Source: Sediminispirochaeta smaragdinae DSM 11293
GTDB lineage: Bacteria > Spirochaetota > Spirochaetia > DSM-16054 > Sediminispirochaetaceae
Direction: 5' to 3'
NCBI RefSeq assembly: GCF_000143985.1
Contig: NC_014364.1
Coordinates: 2,170,001 to 2,234,000, forward strand
DNA: 64,000 nt
The position numbers were made by a program, and so were the translations under genes. Shown here piece after piece: positions 28,315-37,460 of this stretch. Positions within the stretch are counted from its first letter, which is position 1, and the number at the start of each line of letters is the position of its first letter. The notes under the pieces are model-generated. The model worked only from the letters and a program-made list of their open reading frames with translations, had not been told where the DNA came from and made no database searches.

Positions 28315-30999
28315 TTATGGCATTTCCGCAGCTTCTATTTTCAATACAGAATAATGATAGACTCTTTCATTGATCTCGAACTCAAGATCCTCACCCTCTT
28401 TGTGGTTCCACAGCTTACCTCCGAAGGGACTCAGATAACTGATAATATTCTCGTTCGGGTTCGATTCCCATGGACCAAAGAAGCTGTATGTCTCTTTCTT
28501 CTTTGTATCGAGGTTTTCCAAGGTGACTTTTGTGGCAAACGATATCTTAGAAGTATCGCGATCGGCCGGATCGAAGATAACGGCACGATCTATCTCATCC
28601 TTAAGCTTCTGCATCTGGATATTCAGCAGTTCCTGCTTCTCTTTTCCAGCCTTGTATTCGGCATTTTCCTTTAGGTCTCCAAGCTCGATGGCCGCCCCAA
28701 TCTCTTTTGAGGTTTCTTTCATCTCGACATCATTGATGTGCTGTAATTGCTGTTTCTTCGCCTCAAAGGTCTTCCGGGTGACAATAAGACCCCTGGAAAC
28801 GACTTCCGTTACCTTTTCTCCGTAAAACTTGAAGGAGGGGAAGCGTTCGAGAATCGTATGCTTCAGTTCAATCTTCACCGAGGGATCAAGCTCTTTCACA
28901 TCATTGATGAGGGTGAAAAGGCGATTAATGGAATCTTCGTCTGACTTTGCAATATATTCTTCAAGCTTTTTCTCTTTCAAGAGAAAGGTTTGAATTTGGC
29001 GGTTCAGTTTTCTGTTTTCCGCCACTTCCCGCTTATTGGATATTTCCCGAAAGGTGATGTCCAAGAGGTGCACCATGCCGATCAATACCTTTTCGTATGA
29101 AATATCGTAATCCTCATTCCAGCTTTTCTCGTCGATATTGCGGGCGACCCAGATAAAGGCCTCCCGTTTGTCGCGGTATTGATCAACCAGATTGGAGAAA
29201 AGTTCTTTCAGCTTTTCACCGTGCCCCCTGCTTTCAAGTTCGTCGGGAATATAGCGCGTAAGATAATGAGGGAAAAGACGCACAAAATAGTCGGGCCAGT
29301 TAGAAACGCTCTTTTTCAGACGATCAAGGAAATCCTTCTTGAGATCGGAGTCGTCGATGGCCTGAAACATTCCTTCGATATCGCCGATTTCCTGAATCAA
29401 CTCCTTGAACTTTATGGAGAAACCGGGGTTGAGAAAAGGGTATTCTCGAATCAAACGGCTGATGATCAGATAACTTGCAACGACCTGTTCATTAACCTGA
29501 TTGTATGCCTTGAGGAACCCCGCGAAATAGCCGAACATCTCTCCGAAATAATCCGATTCGGGATCGGAGTCTTTCAGGAATTCCCGCATGATTTTAAGAC
29601 GGCCGAAAAAGTGTTTTTCAGCCCGAAATCGGTTGAAGGTTTTCTCTTCAAAGCTGATGGGCGTATCTCTGACCACAAAATAATCGACCTTATCGGGGAG
29701 ATTTCCAAAGGAGGGATCGGTTTTTAATACCTGTCGTGCCTGGGTGGACCATGTTGACCATTCGCCCTGGCTCAAGACACTGTCGACCAGTTCCGCTTTT
29801 ATCTGTTTCATGTTGGCGGCATTATCAAAGCTTTTGATAACCGTCTTAAGGGCCCAGGGGATATCCTTCTTGATCTTGTCGTGCAATTTATCCTTGGGCC
29901 AGACAACCTTAAGCACCCAGATATGGTCCTTAGAAAGGCTGCCCAGGGCACTAACCGCCATTTTCAGGCTCATTTCGTGTCCACGCTTTCGAGCAAAATC
30001 GATCATAACCGAATCGCCCTTGATCTCCCGAATACGTCCGACCCCCCAAGTCCGGTGACAAACAAAGTTACCGGCATCAAAGGAGATATGCTTCTCAAAA
30101 TCGTTGATGGCATCATGGACGTTTCTCCAGTTTTGGTTAAGATTGGAGAGACGAATATACTCATCAAGATGACTATGCTCTTTATACTGCTGTTTAAAAC
30201 ACTCGACGATCTCTTTTCTGGCCCAGAGATTCTTAGAATCGTAACCGAGGATTCTCTTTAGAATGGTTATGGACTTATCCCAATCCTCGGCCGCACGGTA
30301 TTCGGCGTAGAGAGCCTCCAGCAACTGGCCGGCACGCTCCTCGCTGATGGTCTTTGCAACTTTCCGTTCGATATGGAAAAAGAAATCCCCTTCATGGGGG
30401 ATATATTCGATCAATTTTTGCCAAATATCCTTAACTTGAGTAAAAAGCCGCTTGTTGATGTAACGATGAATTGCCTTTTTATAGAAGTCGACGGCAGCAT
30501 CGATTTCGCCTTCTTCTTCCTTTTTCTCTGCAAGATGGCGGACGATATCTGCTTCTTCGTAATCAACCTTTATCAGGCGTTCCCAAACGCCATACTTTTT
30601 TTCCGTTTCATTTTCATGGTCGTAACATTCCGACAATGTGCGAAGAGCGAATTTGTTTTCACCGAAATCAAGGATACGGTTACACAGATATTCAACAACC
30701 GTCCACTTATGGTTGTCCGAGAAGATGGTAATCAACTTGACGAGGTTGGAATCATCAATCTGCTGTCTGCTCAGTGCAACAATACCGGCAATATAAAGTG
30801 CAATAATACTATTTTTCGTGTGGGTCAGATGCTCATCACAAAGCTCTTTTACCTCATCCTGGGCATCTTCATCTTCAAGAGCATCGATAAGGGCATCAAG
30901 CTCCTCAAAATTGCCAATAGAATAATTATTCAAGGTAGCCCTGGTCCATTTTTCCTCATTCAGAAGTTCGCCAATTTTCTGCATCTGCAATTCAGACAT
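28315..30999 (-). CDS. greA: Giant GreA-type transcription elongation factor with helical N-terminus and CarD-like module
   Basis: GreA stimulates transcript cleavage by backtracked RNA polymerase. Here the GreA core is only the last 160 of 894 residues: a coiled coil with the acidic tip GDLKENAEYKAGKE (around 774-787) and a C-terminal FKBP-like domain (YLSPFGGKLWNHKEG). The first 300 residues are helical and TPR-like. At about 305-365 a beta-rich segment, NFVCHRTWGVGRIREIKG and following, resembles the polymerase-binding CarD/TRCF domain. Oversized GreA proteins of this type are found in Treponema and Borrelia as I recall. It is transcribed together with the TPR gene upstream. The N-terminal parts may tether other factors to the polymerase, which is inference. 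Confidence 0.88.
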   Translation of the reverse strand: MSELQMQKIGELLNEEKWTRATLNNYSIGNFEELDALIDALEDEDAQDEVKELCDEHLTHTKNSIIALYIAGIVALSRQQIDDSNLVKLITIFSDNHKWTVVEYLCNRILDFGENKFALRTLSECYDHENETEKKYGVWERLIKVDYEEADIVRHLAEKKEEEGEIDAAVDFYKKAIHRYINKRLFTQVKDIWQKLIEYIPHEGDFFFHIERKVAKTISEERAGQLLEALYAEYRAAEDWDKSITILKRILGYDSKNLWARKEIVECFKQQYKEHSHLDEYIRLSNLNQNWRNVHDAINDFEKHISFDAGNFVCHRTWGVGRIREIKGDSVMIDFARKRGHEMSLKMAVSALGSLSKDHIWVLKVVWPKDKLHDKIKKDIPWALKTVIKSFDNAANMKQIKAELVDSVLSQGEWSTWSTQARQVLKTDPSFGNLPDKVDYFVVRDTPISFEEKTFNRFRAEKHFFGRLKIMREFLKDSDPESDYFGEMFGYFAGFLKAYNQVNEQVVASYLIISRLIREYPFLNPGFSIKFKELIQEIGDIEGMFQAIDDSDLKKDFLDRLKKSVSNWPDYFVRLFPHYLTRYIPDELESRGHGEKLKELFSNLVDQYRDKREAFIWVARNIDEKSWNEDYDISYEKVLIGMVHLLDITFREISNKREVAENRKLNRQIQTFLLKEKKLEEYIAKSDEDSINRLFTLINDVKELDPSVKIELKHTILERFPSFKFYGEKVTEVVSRGLIVTRKTFEAKKQQLQHINDVEMKETSKEIGAAIELGDLKENAEYKAGKEKQELLNIQMQKLKDEIDRAVIFDPADRDTSKISFATKVTLENLDTKKKETYSFFGPWESNPNENIISYLSPFGGKLWNHKEGEDLEFEINERVYHYSVLKIEAAEMP

Positions 31000-31017
31000 A
31001 ATCTGTTCTTCTCCGAT

Positions 31018-31980
31018 TTATGTGGTAAACTGTTCGTACACGGATTCATCAAGAAGCTTGATCTTCCGCAACACTTCCTCGACATTCTCGCGGGAATCTT
31101 TCGATCCGATATAATGATCGATAAGCCAGAAGTACCGATTCAGCAGTTCCGGTACAAGCAACGCCCTTCTTTGTTCGTCACGCTGCTCCCGAAGTTCTGT
31201 CTCGAGGGAATAGATTGCCTGTTTCAGGCGACCATATTCAAGGGGGCGCAACTCCCGCTTTATGTTAAACACCCCATACAGGACAGCATATACGGGCAGC
31301 CACACCTTTAACTCATTACCAGAATAGCCTAGAATGCGGATTCTTTCAATAAGCCGGACGATTAACTCTGATTCGATAAAATTGATGTCCACATCAAGCG
31401 GATTTATGAAAAAAGCCTCACGAAAGAAGGCCTTTGCAGCCTTCGTCTCATTCAAGAAGGCATAGCAATCGGCAAGTTCGGCAATGATTTCGGCATCCTC
31501 TCTTCGGCTCTGGCGGGCACTTTCGAGGAACTCCGCTGCCCGCTCATAATCTCCGGTTGCCTTTAGGCATCGTCCCATACGAAACAGCACATCGGGATCG
31601 GGAACAGCCGAATTTCGTAGGGCCTTCTGGTAGGATGCAAGAGCGGAGGAAAAAAGCCAAAGCCGACAGGCGTAGCTTCCCCCCTCAAAACGATAGTCAC
31701 AGCTTCGGAGATAGTTTAGAAAGTTCACCCACTCGCGAAACAGATATTCACCCCGTTCCATGACGTCGGTAATTGTTTCAAGGCGTGCGGCTCGGGGACC
31801 CCAAAATTTTACATATTTCAATGCAGAGATTACATCGACGTGCTCGAAATCGATCTCAAGGCAGGCTTCAAGCTGCTGCTCGGCTTCCTCAAAACGGCCG
31901 CTTTTCATCTGTTCGAGTATTTCCGTCATTCGTCGTCCAAGAATTTCCTGTTGTTGCTGTTTCGTGGAAAGGCTCCCCAT
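31018..31980 (-). CDS. TPR-repeat protein
   Basis: The 320-residue, highly charged protein has no signal peptide and is probably cytoplasmic. TPR-like helix pairs are visible at about 25-60 and 110-200 (for example DPDVLFRMGRCLKATGDYERAAEFLE and the related motif that follows). The C-terminal third is helical with a repeated LREQRDEQRR-type pattern. It is the first gene of the minus-strand operon, 18 bases before greA. A partnership with the TPR-rich GreA is plausible but unproven. I do not recognise a named family. Confidence 0.75.
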   Translation of the reverse strand: MGSLSTKQQQQEILGRRMTEILEQMKSGRFEEAEQQLEACLEIDFEHVDVISALKYVKFWGPRAARLETITDVMERGEYLFREWVNFLNYLRSCDYRFEGGSYACRLWLFSSALASYQKALRNSAVPDPDVLFRMGRCLKATGDYERAAEFLESARQSRREDAEIIAELADCYAFLNETKAAKAFFREAFFINPLDVDINFIESELIVRLIERIRILGYSGNELKVWLPVYAVLYGVFNIKRELRPLEYGRLKQAIYSLETELREQRDEQRRALLVPELLNRYFWLIDHYIGSKDSRENVEEVLRKIKLLDESVYEQFTT

Positions 31981-32001
31981 AACCGGTCCGTATATTCGTT
32001 T

Positions 32002-32029
32002 ATTATAACACGATCAAGGGTTTAGTCAA
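32002..32029 (-). promoter_or_regulatory. Near-consensus promoter for the TPR-greA-VWA operon
   Basis: Read on the minus strand, TTGACT (32029-32024) and a perfect TATAAT (32007-32002) are 16 bases apart. Transcription would start near 31995, leaving a leader of about 15 bases before the ATG at 31980. It is one of the best promoter matches in the window. Confidence 0.7.
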
Positions 32030-32064
32030 TGAAGTGGAATCAGGAAACAGGATGTTGCATTTTG

Positions 32065-32093
32065 TTGCGGTATGCCTTTCCCCATGGTACAAT
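32065..32093 (+). promoter_or_regulatory. Promoter for the molybdenum hydroxylase operon
   Basis: TTGCGG (32065-32070) and TACAAT (32088-32093) are separated by 17 bases. The predicted start is near 32100, 34 bases before the first ATG, and an AGAGGAGG ribosome site lies in between. It is divergent from the greA-operon promoter, with about 35 bases between the two -35 boxes, so one regulator could affect both. Confidence 0.55.
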
Positions 32094-32133
32094 AATGAAA
32101 ATGATACAAAAATATTAAAGAGGAGGAAAGGCT

Positions 32134-32925
32134 ATGGAGGTGTCTTCCTATGTGCGACCTCGGTCCCTTGATGAAGCCTATACGCTTCTTACCCAAAAAA
32201 ATGCTTTTGTCATAGGCGGAGGCGCATGGTCCAGGATGAGCTTACGACGCGTTGAAACAGCCATCGATCTCTCGTTACTTAACCTCAGATTTATTAAAAA
32301 AACGGATACGTATATCGAGATTGGCGCAATGACAACGGCACGGGAACTTGAGACATCATCAGAACTGGAAAAGACCTTCGGTTCCCTTTTTAAGGATACG
32401 GTCGCCCACATCGTCGGTGTGCAGATGCGGAATATCGTCACGATCGGAGGGACCGTGGCCGGAAAATACGGGTTTTCCGATCTGAATACCACCCTCCTTG
32501 CCTTGAACGCACGCATTGTCCCCTACAATGGAGAGGCTGTCGACTTTGAACAGTTCCTCCTCGAATCACATAAAGAAGCGTTTTTGATTGAGAAAATCGT
32601 GATCGACACCTTCGACACAAAAGGCGCATTTCAGTCGATACGCAACACTCAGGGAGATTTTTCCATTCTGAATGTTGCTGCTGCCAAGGCGGGAGGAAGC
32701 TGGCGTATCGCTGTCGGAGCCAGGCCCGGAGCAGCCAGACTCGCACGGGAAGGGGCGAAGGTTCTTGAAGGCCACGACACAATAGAGCTGGATCTGGCGG
32801 AAAAGGCGGCTAAAGTAGCGGCACAGGAACTTAGCTTCGGAAAGGATCTGCGGGCAGATGCAGCGTACCGACAAAACGTCTGCCTTCCCCTTGTCAGACG
32901 TGCCATCATGGAGGTTGCCGAATGA
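32134..32925 (+). CDS. Molybdenum hydroxylase, FAD-binding subunit (CoxM/XdhB-like)
   Basis: In this enzyme family the medium subunit carries FAD and passes electrons from the iron-sulfur clusters to an acceptor. The 263-residue product shows the family start (YVRPRSLDEAYTLL). The first flavin-binding loop is GGGAWSRM, where most members have AGGTDL or AGGQSL. The second is RNIVTIGGTVAGKYGFSD followed by LNTTLLALNA, in place of the more usual NLxxASPAAD. The CO dehydrogenase C-terminal domain follows. FAD binding is likely but the loops are divergent. The next gene overlaps by 4 bases. The physiological electron acceptor cannot be told. Confidence 0.88.
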   Translation: MEVSSYVRPRSLDEAYTLLTQKNAFVIGGGAWSRMSLRRVETAIDLSLLNLRFIKKTDTYIEIGAMTTARELETSSELEKTFGSLFKDTVAHIVGVQMRNIVTIGGTVAGKYGFSDLNTTLLALNARIVPYNGEAVDFEQFLLESHKEAFLIEKIVIDTFDTKGAFQSIRNTQGDFSILNVAAAKAGGSWRIAVGARPGAARLAREGAKVLEGHDTIELDLAEKAAKVAAQELSFGKDLRADAAYRQNVCLPLVRRAIMEVAE

Positions 32926-33377
32926 TCATCACCCTTACCGTAAACGGACAGGAAAAGGTCCACATGATCACCCCGGGTGCCATGCTCGTCGATGTACTTC
33001 GCTCGGCAGGGTACACCGAAGTCAAAAAGGGCTGTGATACCGGAAGTTGCGGCGTATGTACCGTCCTCCTTGACGGTCTACCCATCCTTTCATGCTCCTA
33101 TCTGGCAGCAAAGGCCGATGGCCACGAGATTACCACCATCCGTGGTATGGAAAAAGAAGCCGCGGAGTTTTCTGAATTTCTGGTCGGCGAAGGAGCAGAT
33201 CAGTGTGGTTTCTGCTCACCAGGGCTTGCGCTTACGGTCATGGCCATGAAAAAGGAATTGAAAGCCCCCAGTGATGAAGAGATCAAACACTACCTGGCCG
33301 GTAACCTCTGCAGATGCAGCGGTTACGAAGGCCAGCTGCGCGCTATCAAAAAATATCTGGAGGCCTGCCGTGGATAA
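32922..33377 (+). CDS. Molybdenum hydroxylase, [2Fe-2S] subunit (CoxS-like)
   Basis: The small subunit holds two [2Fe-2S] clusters. The 151-residue product has the plant-ferredoxin-type motif CDTGSCGVCTVLLDG with a further Cys (LSCSYL), and the C-terminal four-helix cluster motif CGFCSPG plus CRCSGY. All eight ligand cysteines are present. Start and stop overlap both neighbours, giving a tightly coupled FAD/FeS/Mo subunit order as in bacterial xanthine, nicotinate or aldehyde dehydrogenases. Confidence 0.95.
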   Translation: MIITLTVNGQEKVHMITPGAMLVDVLRSAGYTEVKKGCDTGSCGVCTVLLDGLPILSCSYLAAKADGHEITTIRGMEKEAAEFSEFLVGEGADQCGFCSPGLALTVMAMKKELKAPSDEEIKHYLAGNLCRCSGYEGQLRAIKKYLEACRG

Positions 33378-35703
33378 GCACTTCAACGAGGTTGGAAAAG
33401 CACGCCCCAAAATAGACGGAAAGGGCTTGGTCACAGGGCGCCCCGCCTATACCGACGACCTGGCATGCGGGGATGCCTTGGTGGTAAAAATTATTCGCAG
33501 TCCCCATGCCCATGCACGCATTATCTCGGTGGATACAAGTGATGCTCAAAAGGTTTCAGGATTTGTTTTGGCGCTGAGCTCTAAGGATGTCAAACGCATT
33601 CCGTTTACCCGTGCCGGCCAGGGCCATCCCGAGCCGAGTCCCCATGACAAATTCATTCTGGACGAATATGTTCGTTATGTGGGGGATGAAGTGGCAATAG
33701 TCGCGGCAATCGACGAAGAGAGTGCTGCCGAAGCCGCACGATTGGTAAAGGTCACATATGAGGTCCTCGATGCGGTCCTTGATTTTGAAGAAGCAATGGA
33801 TAATCCTACCGTCATTCATCCCGAGCCGGAGATCCACGACATGTTTCCCATCGGCTTTGAACCAAAACGCAATATTGCCGCTGCCTATGCAATGGAGATC
33901 GGTGATGTGGAGAAGGTGCTCGAATCAAGCGAGGTAAGCATAAAGGCTTCCTACCATACCCAGGCCCAGGCCCATGTGGCTCTCGAACCCCATACCGCAT
34001 ACACATACCTTGACCTCCACGGAAGGCTGAATGTGGTCACATCCACACAGAACCCCTTTCATACGCGACGACTTTTGGGCCAAGCCCTGGATATGCCTCT
34101 GCGTAATATCCGTATCCAGAAGCCGAGGATAGGTGGGGGCTTTGGTGCAAAGCAACACCTGCATGTCGAACCCTATGCCGCTTTGGTAACCCTTAAAACG
34201 GGAAAACCTGCAAAGGTGGTGCTAAGCCGCAAAGAGGTATTTGAGGCCACCTTTTCCCGCCATCAGATGCGAATAGATGTGGGCATAGGTGCTACTCGAG
34301 ATGGGCATATACGGGCCATCGACATGCATGTCCTTTCCAACACCGGAGCCTACGGCGAGCACGCACTGACCGTTTTCATGGTCGGAGGGTCCAAAACGCT
34401 TCCGCTTTACAATAAGGTTGAGGCAGTCCGTTTCGGTGGACAGATCGTCTATACCAATAAGGTTCCGGCAGGAGCCTATCGTGGATACGGAGCCATCCAG
34501 GGCAATTTTGCCTTGGAATCTGCCATAGATGAACTGGCAGCAAAACTTGGTATGGATCCCGTAGAGCTGCGGAAAAAGAATATGATCGCCGAAGGTCAAA
34601 CCAGTGAGGTTTTCAAGATCATGGGCGAAGGCGGCGAGGGGGTTGAGATGATCGTCGAAAGCTGCAAGCTTGATTACTGCGTCAAGCGAGGCTGCCGGCT
34701 TATCGACTGGCTTCCTTCACGACTTGCTTACGAGGTGGCTCCGGGTAGGATACGGGCAAAGGGAATGGCCATCGCCATGCAGGGATCCGGGATTCCTCTG
34801 ATCGATATGGGTTCCGCCAACCTCGAACTCCAGGACGATGGTTTTTTCAAACTGCACATGGGGGCCACCGATCTGGGAACCGGCAGTGACACGATTTTGG
34901 CGCAAATTGCCGCCGAAGAGCTTGGCGTAGACAGTGACGATATCATCGTCTACGCATCGGACACAGATCATACTCCCTATGATGTCGGAGCCTATGCATC
35001 AAGTACCACCTATGTTTCCGGTAATGCGGTTATCAGGGCTGCACAAAACATGAAAAAAGAGCTGTGCGCAGCCGCTGCGACGAAATTCTCCGTCGATGCA
35101 GACCAGGTGGAATTCGACGGAAAGGAGCTGAGAACAAAAGACGGTTCCAAGACAATCACGCTCAAAGAACTCAGTTTTGACCTGCTCTACCATGATGGGC
35201 TCAACATGAAGACCGTAAACGCCTCGGGCTCCTTTTCCGGAGAGAAATCCCCGCCCCCTTATATGGCGGGCTTTGTTGAGGTGGAGATCGATCTGGAAAC
35301 CGGGAAGGTCGATGTTCTGGATTACGTTGCCGTGGTTGACTGTGGTACACCCATCAATCCGCAGTTGGCCAAAATCCAGGTTGAAGGGGGGCTTTTACAG
35401 GGTATCGGCATGGCCTTGTACGAAGATGTCCAGTACACCGAGAATGGGCGTCTGCGTACCAATAACCTGATGCACTACAAGATTCCTTCACGGGAAGATG
35501 TTAAGAAGCTGACCGTCGAGTTTGCCGAAAGTTACGAACCCAGCGGCCCCTTCGGCGCAAAATCGGTGGGGGAGATCGGAATCGACACCCCGCTTGCCGC
35601 AATAGCCAATGCCATTTACAACGCAACGGGTGCGAGAATTCGGGAACTTCCCCTTACGCCTCCCAGGGTTCTTGCTGCAATCAGGGAAGCTGCACAAAGC
35701 TGA
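33370..35703 (+). CDS. Molybdenum hydroxylase, molybdopterin-binding catalytic subunit (XdhA-like)
   Basis: The large subunit binds the molybdopterin cofactor and oxidises an N-heterocycle or aldehyde. From the GTG at 33370 it has 777 residues; the frame is open upstream but that stretch lies in the FeS gene. Cofactor motifs include GGGFGAKQH, GAYRGYGAIQ, the GATDLGTGSDT loop and the C-terminal GPFGAKSVGE block, whose Glu is the likely catalytic base. The AYRCSFR loop of true CO dehydrogenase is absent, so CO is not the substrate. No cofactor maturation gene (such as the XdhC/MocA families) lies in the window. The substrate is unknown; purines are one option. Confidence 0.9.
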   Translation: MDKHFNEVGKARPKIDGKGLVTGRPAYTDDLACGDALVVKIIRSPHAHARIISVDTSDAQKVSGFVLALSSKDVKRIPFTRAGQGHPEPSPHDKFILDEYVRYVGDEVAIVAAIDEESAAEAARLVKVTYEVLDAVLDFEEAMDNPTVIHPEPEIHDMFPIGFEPKRNIAAAYAMEIGDVEKVLESSEVSIKASYHTQAQAHVALEPHTAYTYLDLHGRLNVVTSTQNPFHTRRLLGQALDMPLRNIRIQKPRIGGGFGAKQHLHVEPYAALVTLKTGKPAKVVLSRKEVFEATFSRHQMRIDVGIGATRDGHIRAIDMHVLSNTGAYGEHALTVFMVGGSKTLPLYNKVEAVRFGGQIVYTNKVPAGAYRGYGAIQGNFALESAIDELAAKLGMDPVELRKKNMIAEGQTSEVFKIMGEGGEGVEMIVESCKLDYCVKRGCRLIDWLPSRLAYEVAPGRIRAKGMAIAMQGSGIPLIDMGSANLELQDDGFFKLHMGATDLGTGSDTILAQIAAEELGVDSDDIIVYASDTDHTPYDVGAYASSTTYVSGNAVIRAAQNMKKELCAAAATKFSVDADQVEFDGKELRTKDGSKTITLKELSFDLLYHDGLNMKTVNASGSFSGEKSPPPYMAGFVEVEIDLETGKVDVLDYVAVVDCGTPINPQLAKIQVEGGLLQGIGMALYEDVQYTENGRLRTNNLMHYKIPSREDVKKLTVEFAESYEPSGPFGAKSVGEIGIDTPLAAIANAIYNATGARIRELPLTPPRVLAAIREAAQS

Positions 35704-35739
35704 ACATCTGTCCAAGGGAAGCAATAGAACCCTTCTTTT

Positions 35740-35780
35740 CTGCCTGTTCTCCCTTCCGGGGAACGGGCAGATTGCCTTTT
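35740..35780 (+). terminator. Probable terminator of the molybdenum hydroxylase operon
   Basis: A 13-bp stem with two G-T wobbles (35740-35752 with 35758-35770) closes a CTTCC loop. It is followed by ATTGCCTTTT, a weak T tract. Its place 36 bases after the stop and before rpe fits a terminator. Confidence 0.6.
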
Positions 35781-35807
35781 GAGATCGAATCTGGTAAAAC
35801 CTAAGGT

Positions 35808-36470
35808 ATGAACAATCAACCTTTAGTCGCACCATCGGTTCTTTCCGCCGATTTCGGCGATATTGCAGCTGCCATCGACCGAATTGAGGCATCACAGGCC
35901 GATATGGTCCATCTCGATGTGATGGACGGACACTTTGTCCCCAATATTACCTTTGGCCCCAAAATGGTGGCCGATATACGCAAGAGAACGAAATTGCCAT
36001 TGGATGTTCACCTCATGGTCGATAATCCCGAATCCCACGTCGATGCTTTTATCGACGCAGGGGCGGACTATATCACCTTTCATCTTGAAGCCGTTACCCA
36101 CGCACATCGCCTTATCCAAAGGATCAGGGATGCGAAGGTGAAAGCCGGCATATCCCTTGTCCCTTCCACTCCGGCCTCTGCCATCAGCGAGCTGCTTGAG
36201 GATCTTGATCTGGTTCTGGTCATGACCGTAAACCCAGGCTTTGGGGGACAGAAGCTCATTCCCGGCTGCCTTAGGAAGGTCACGCAGATAAAAACCATGT
36301 TCGAAGGAGCCTCGCCGATTCTTCTTTCCGTGGACGGAGGCATCAACCGGGATACGGTAAGGGCCGCAGTATCAGCCGGAGCCAATCTCCTGGTAAGCGG
36401 AAGTGCCTTTTTTCGGGCCGAAGATCCCGCCGAAGAGGTTCGATTTCTCAAAGCCGCTCTTTCTTCGTAA
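35808..36470 (+). CDS. rpe: Ribulose-phosphate 3-epimerase
   Basis: The enzyme interconverts ribulose 5-phosphate and xylulose 5-phosphate in the pentose phosphate pathway. The 220-residue TIM barrel has the motifs APSVLSADF, HLDVMDGHFVPNITFGP (metal ligand His and catalytic Asp), DVHLMV, the TVNPGFGGQ phosphate loop and SVDGGIN. The length is normal. It follows a terminator and may have its own promoter, but none is convincing. Its link to the three genes that follow is not obvious. Confidence 0.97.
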   Translation: MNNQPLVAPSVLSADFGDIAAAIDRIEASQADMVHLDVMDGHFVPNITFGPKMVADIRKRTKLPLDVHLMVDNPESHVDAFIDAGADYITFHLEAVTHAHRLIQRIRDAKVKAGISLVPSTPASAISELLEDLDLVLVMTVNPGFGGQKLIPGCLRKVTQIKTMFEGASPILLSVDGGINRDTVRAAVSAGANLLVSGSAFFRAEDPAEEVRFLKAALSS

Positions 36471-36512
36471 AGAAGCGGCCGTACAGGCCGATATATAGGA
36501 ACGGGAGAGTAG

Positions 36513-37460
36513 ATGATGTCAGAAAGCAAACGAATAGTGCCGTTCCTGCTCCTGCTGTTTATCGCTGGTTCGCTTCCACTTTTAGCACAGGAAGCCGGAG
36601 CAGGACGCATGAAAAGTGCCCTGGAGGCCTTCGGTTCAGGAACCTACCAGGATGCGCTTCTTGGTTTCCGCGAAGTTATTCTCGACAATGATGCGCAAAA
36701 GCTTCATGGAGCCGCCTATTATTGGTTGGCCCGTTCCGAAATGGCTCTGAAGAATTACGATGATGCAGCCCGGGATCTTGAGTATTTTCTCGAGAATTTT
36801 CCGAAAAGTAGTTTCTACCGGGATGGGAGCTACTGGAAGGGCAGGCTTCTGTTTCTGCAAAATGATTTTGATAATGCAATACGTGCCCTTTACGATTTTA
36901 TCGAGGCCTACCCGGACCATGAATTTGTTGCAAACGCCTACTACTGGATCGGTGAATCGCTTTTTGCCCTCGGTCATTTGGAAAAGGCCCAGCGAATTTT
37001 CAATCTGATCATCACCGATTATCCCGCCAGCTTCAAGGTCGAAGCATCGAGATACCGGCTTTCACTGATAGAGATGAAAGAGCGGGAAGAAGAGTTGATG
37101 CGTCTTTTGAAGATGAGTCATGAAGAGTATCTTTCAGCCCTTGAGGAGTTTCAGCGGCGGGAGAAGATGTACGACCAGGCCATCTCCGGATACCAGCGAA
37201 AGCTCACGGCCCTTACGGCCAACGATAAAGAGGCTCTGGTGCAGGAACTCTCTTCCGATCTCGATGCAAAAGAGCAGGAAATTGCCGATCTTAAACGCCA
37301 AATTAGTCAGCTTAGTCAAAGGGGCAATGAAGGAGTTGGATTTATTTCTGTCCCTGAAACGGCCGATTCGAGGGAAGAGCTCCTATCGTTAAAAATGAAG
37401 GCATTGACCCTGAAAGAGCTCTATATTGAGTGGCTCCTCGACCAGGAGGAGGGAAAATGA
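36513..37460 (+). CDS. Exported TPR protein, YbgF/CpoB-like
   Basis: The 315-residue product has a signal peptide (about 1-26, ending PLLAQ) and TPR units from about residue 35 to 190. These include AAYYWLARSEMALKNYDDAA and ANAYYWIGESLFALGHLEKA, the pattern of YbgF/CpoB and BamD-type proteins. A long coiled coil follows (about 195-275). A periplasmic protein-binding role at the envelope is likely. Unlike YbgF the coiled coil is after, not before, the TPRs. It overlaps the next gene by 4 bases. There is no tol-pal cluster here, so the partner is unknown. Confidence 0.8.
   Translation: MMSESKRIVPFLLLLFIAGSLPLLAQEAGAGRMKSALEAFGSGTYQDALLGFREVILDNDAQKLHGAAYYWLARSEMALKNYDDAARDLEYFLENFPKSSFYRDGSYWKGRLLFLQNDFDNAIRALYDFIEAYPDHEFVANAYYWIGESLFALGHLEKAQRIFNLIITDYPASFKVEASRYRLSLIEMKEREEELMRLLKMSHEEYLSALEEFQRREKMYDQAISGYQRKLTALTANDKEALVQELSSDLDAKEQEIADLKRQISQLSQRGNEGVGFISVPETADSREELLSLKMKALTLKELYIEWLLDQEEGK

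Noticed and set aside
33370-35703. Carbon monoxide dehydrogenase identity for the Mo subunit
   Set aside because: The AYRCSFR active-site loop is absent; the local sequence is GAYRGYGAIQ as in xanthine dehydrogenase relatives.
35773-35801. TTGCCT-17-TAAAAC as an rpe promoter
   Set aside because: Both boxes match only 4 of 6 positions, they overlap the terminator tail, and the start point would fall on the rpe start codon.
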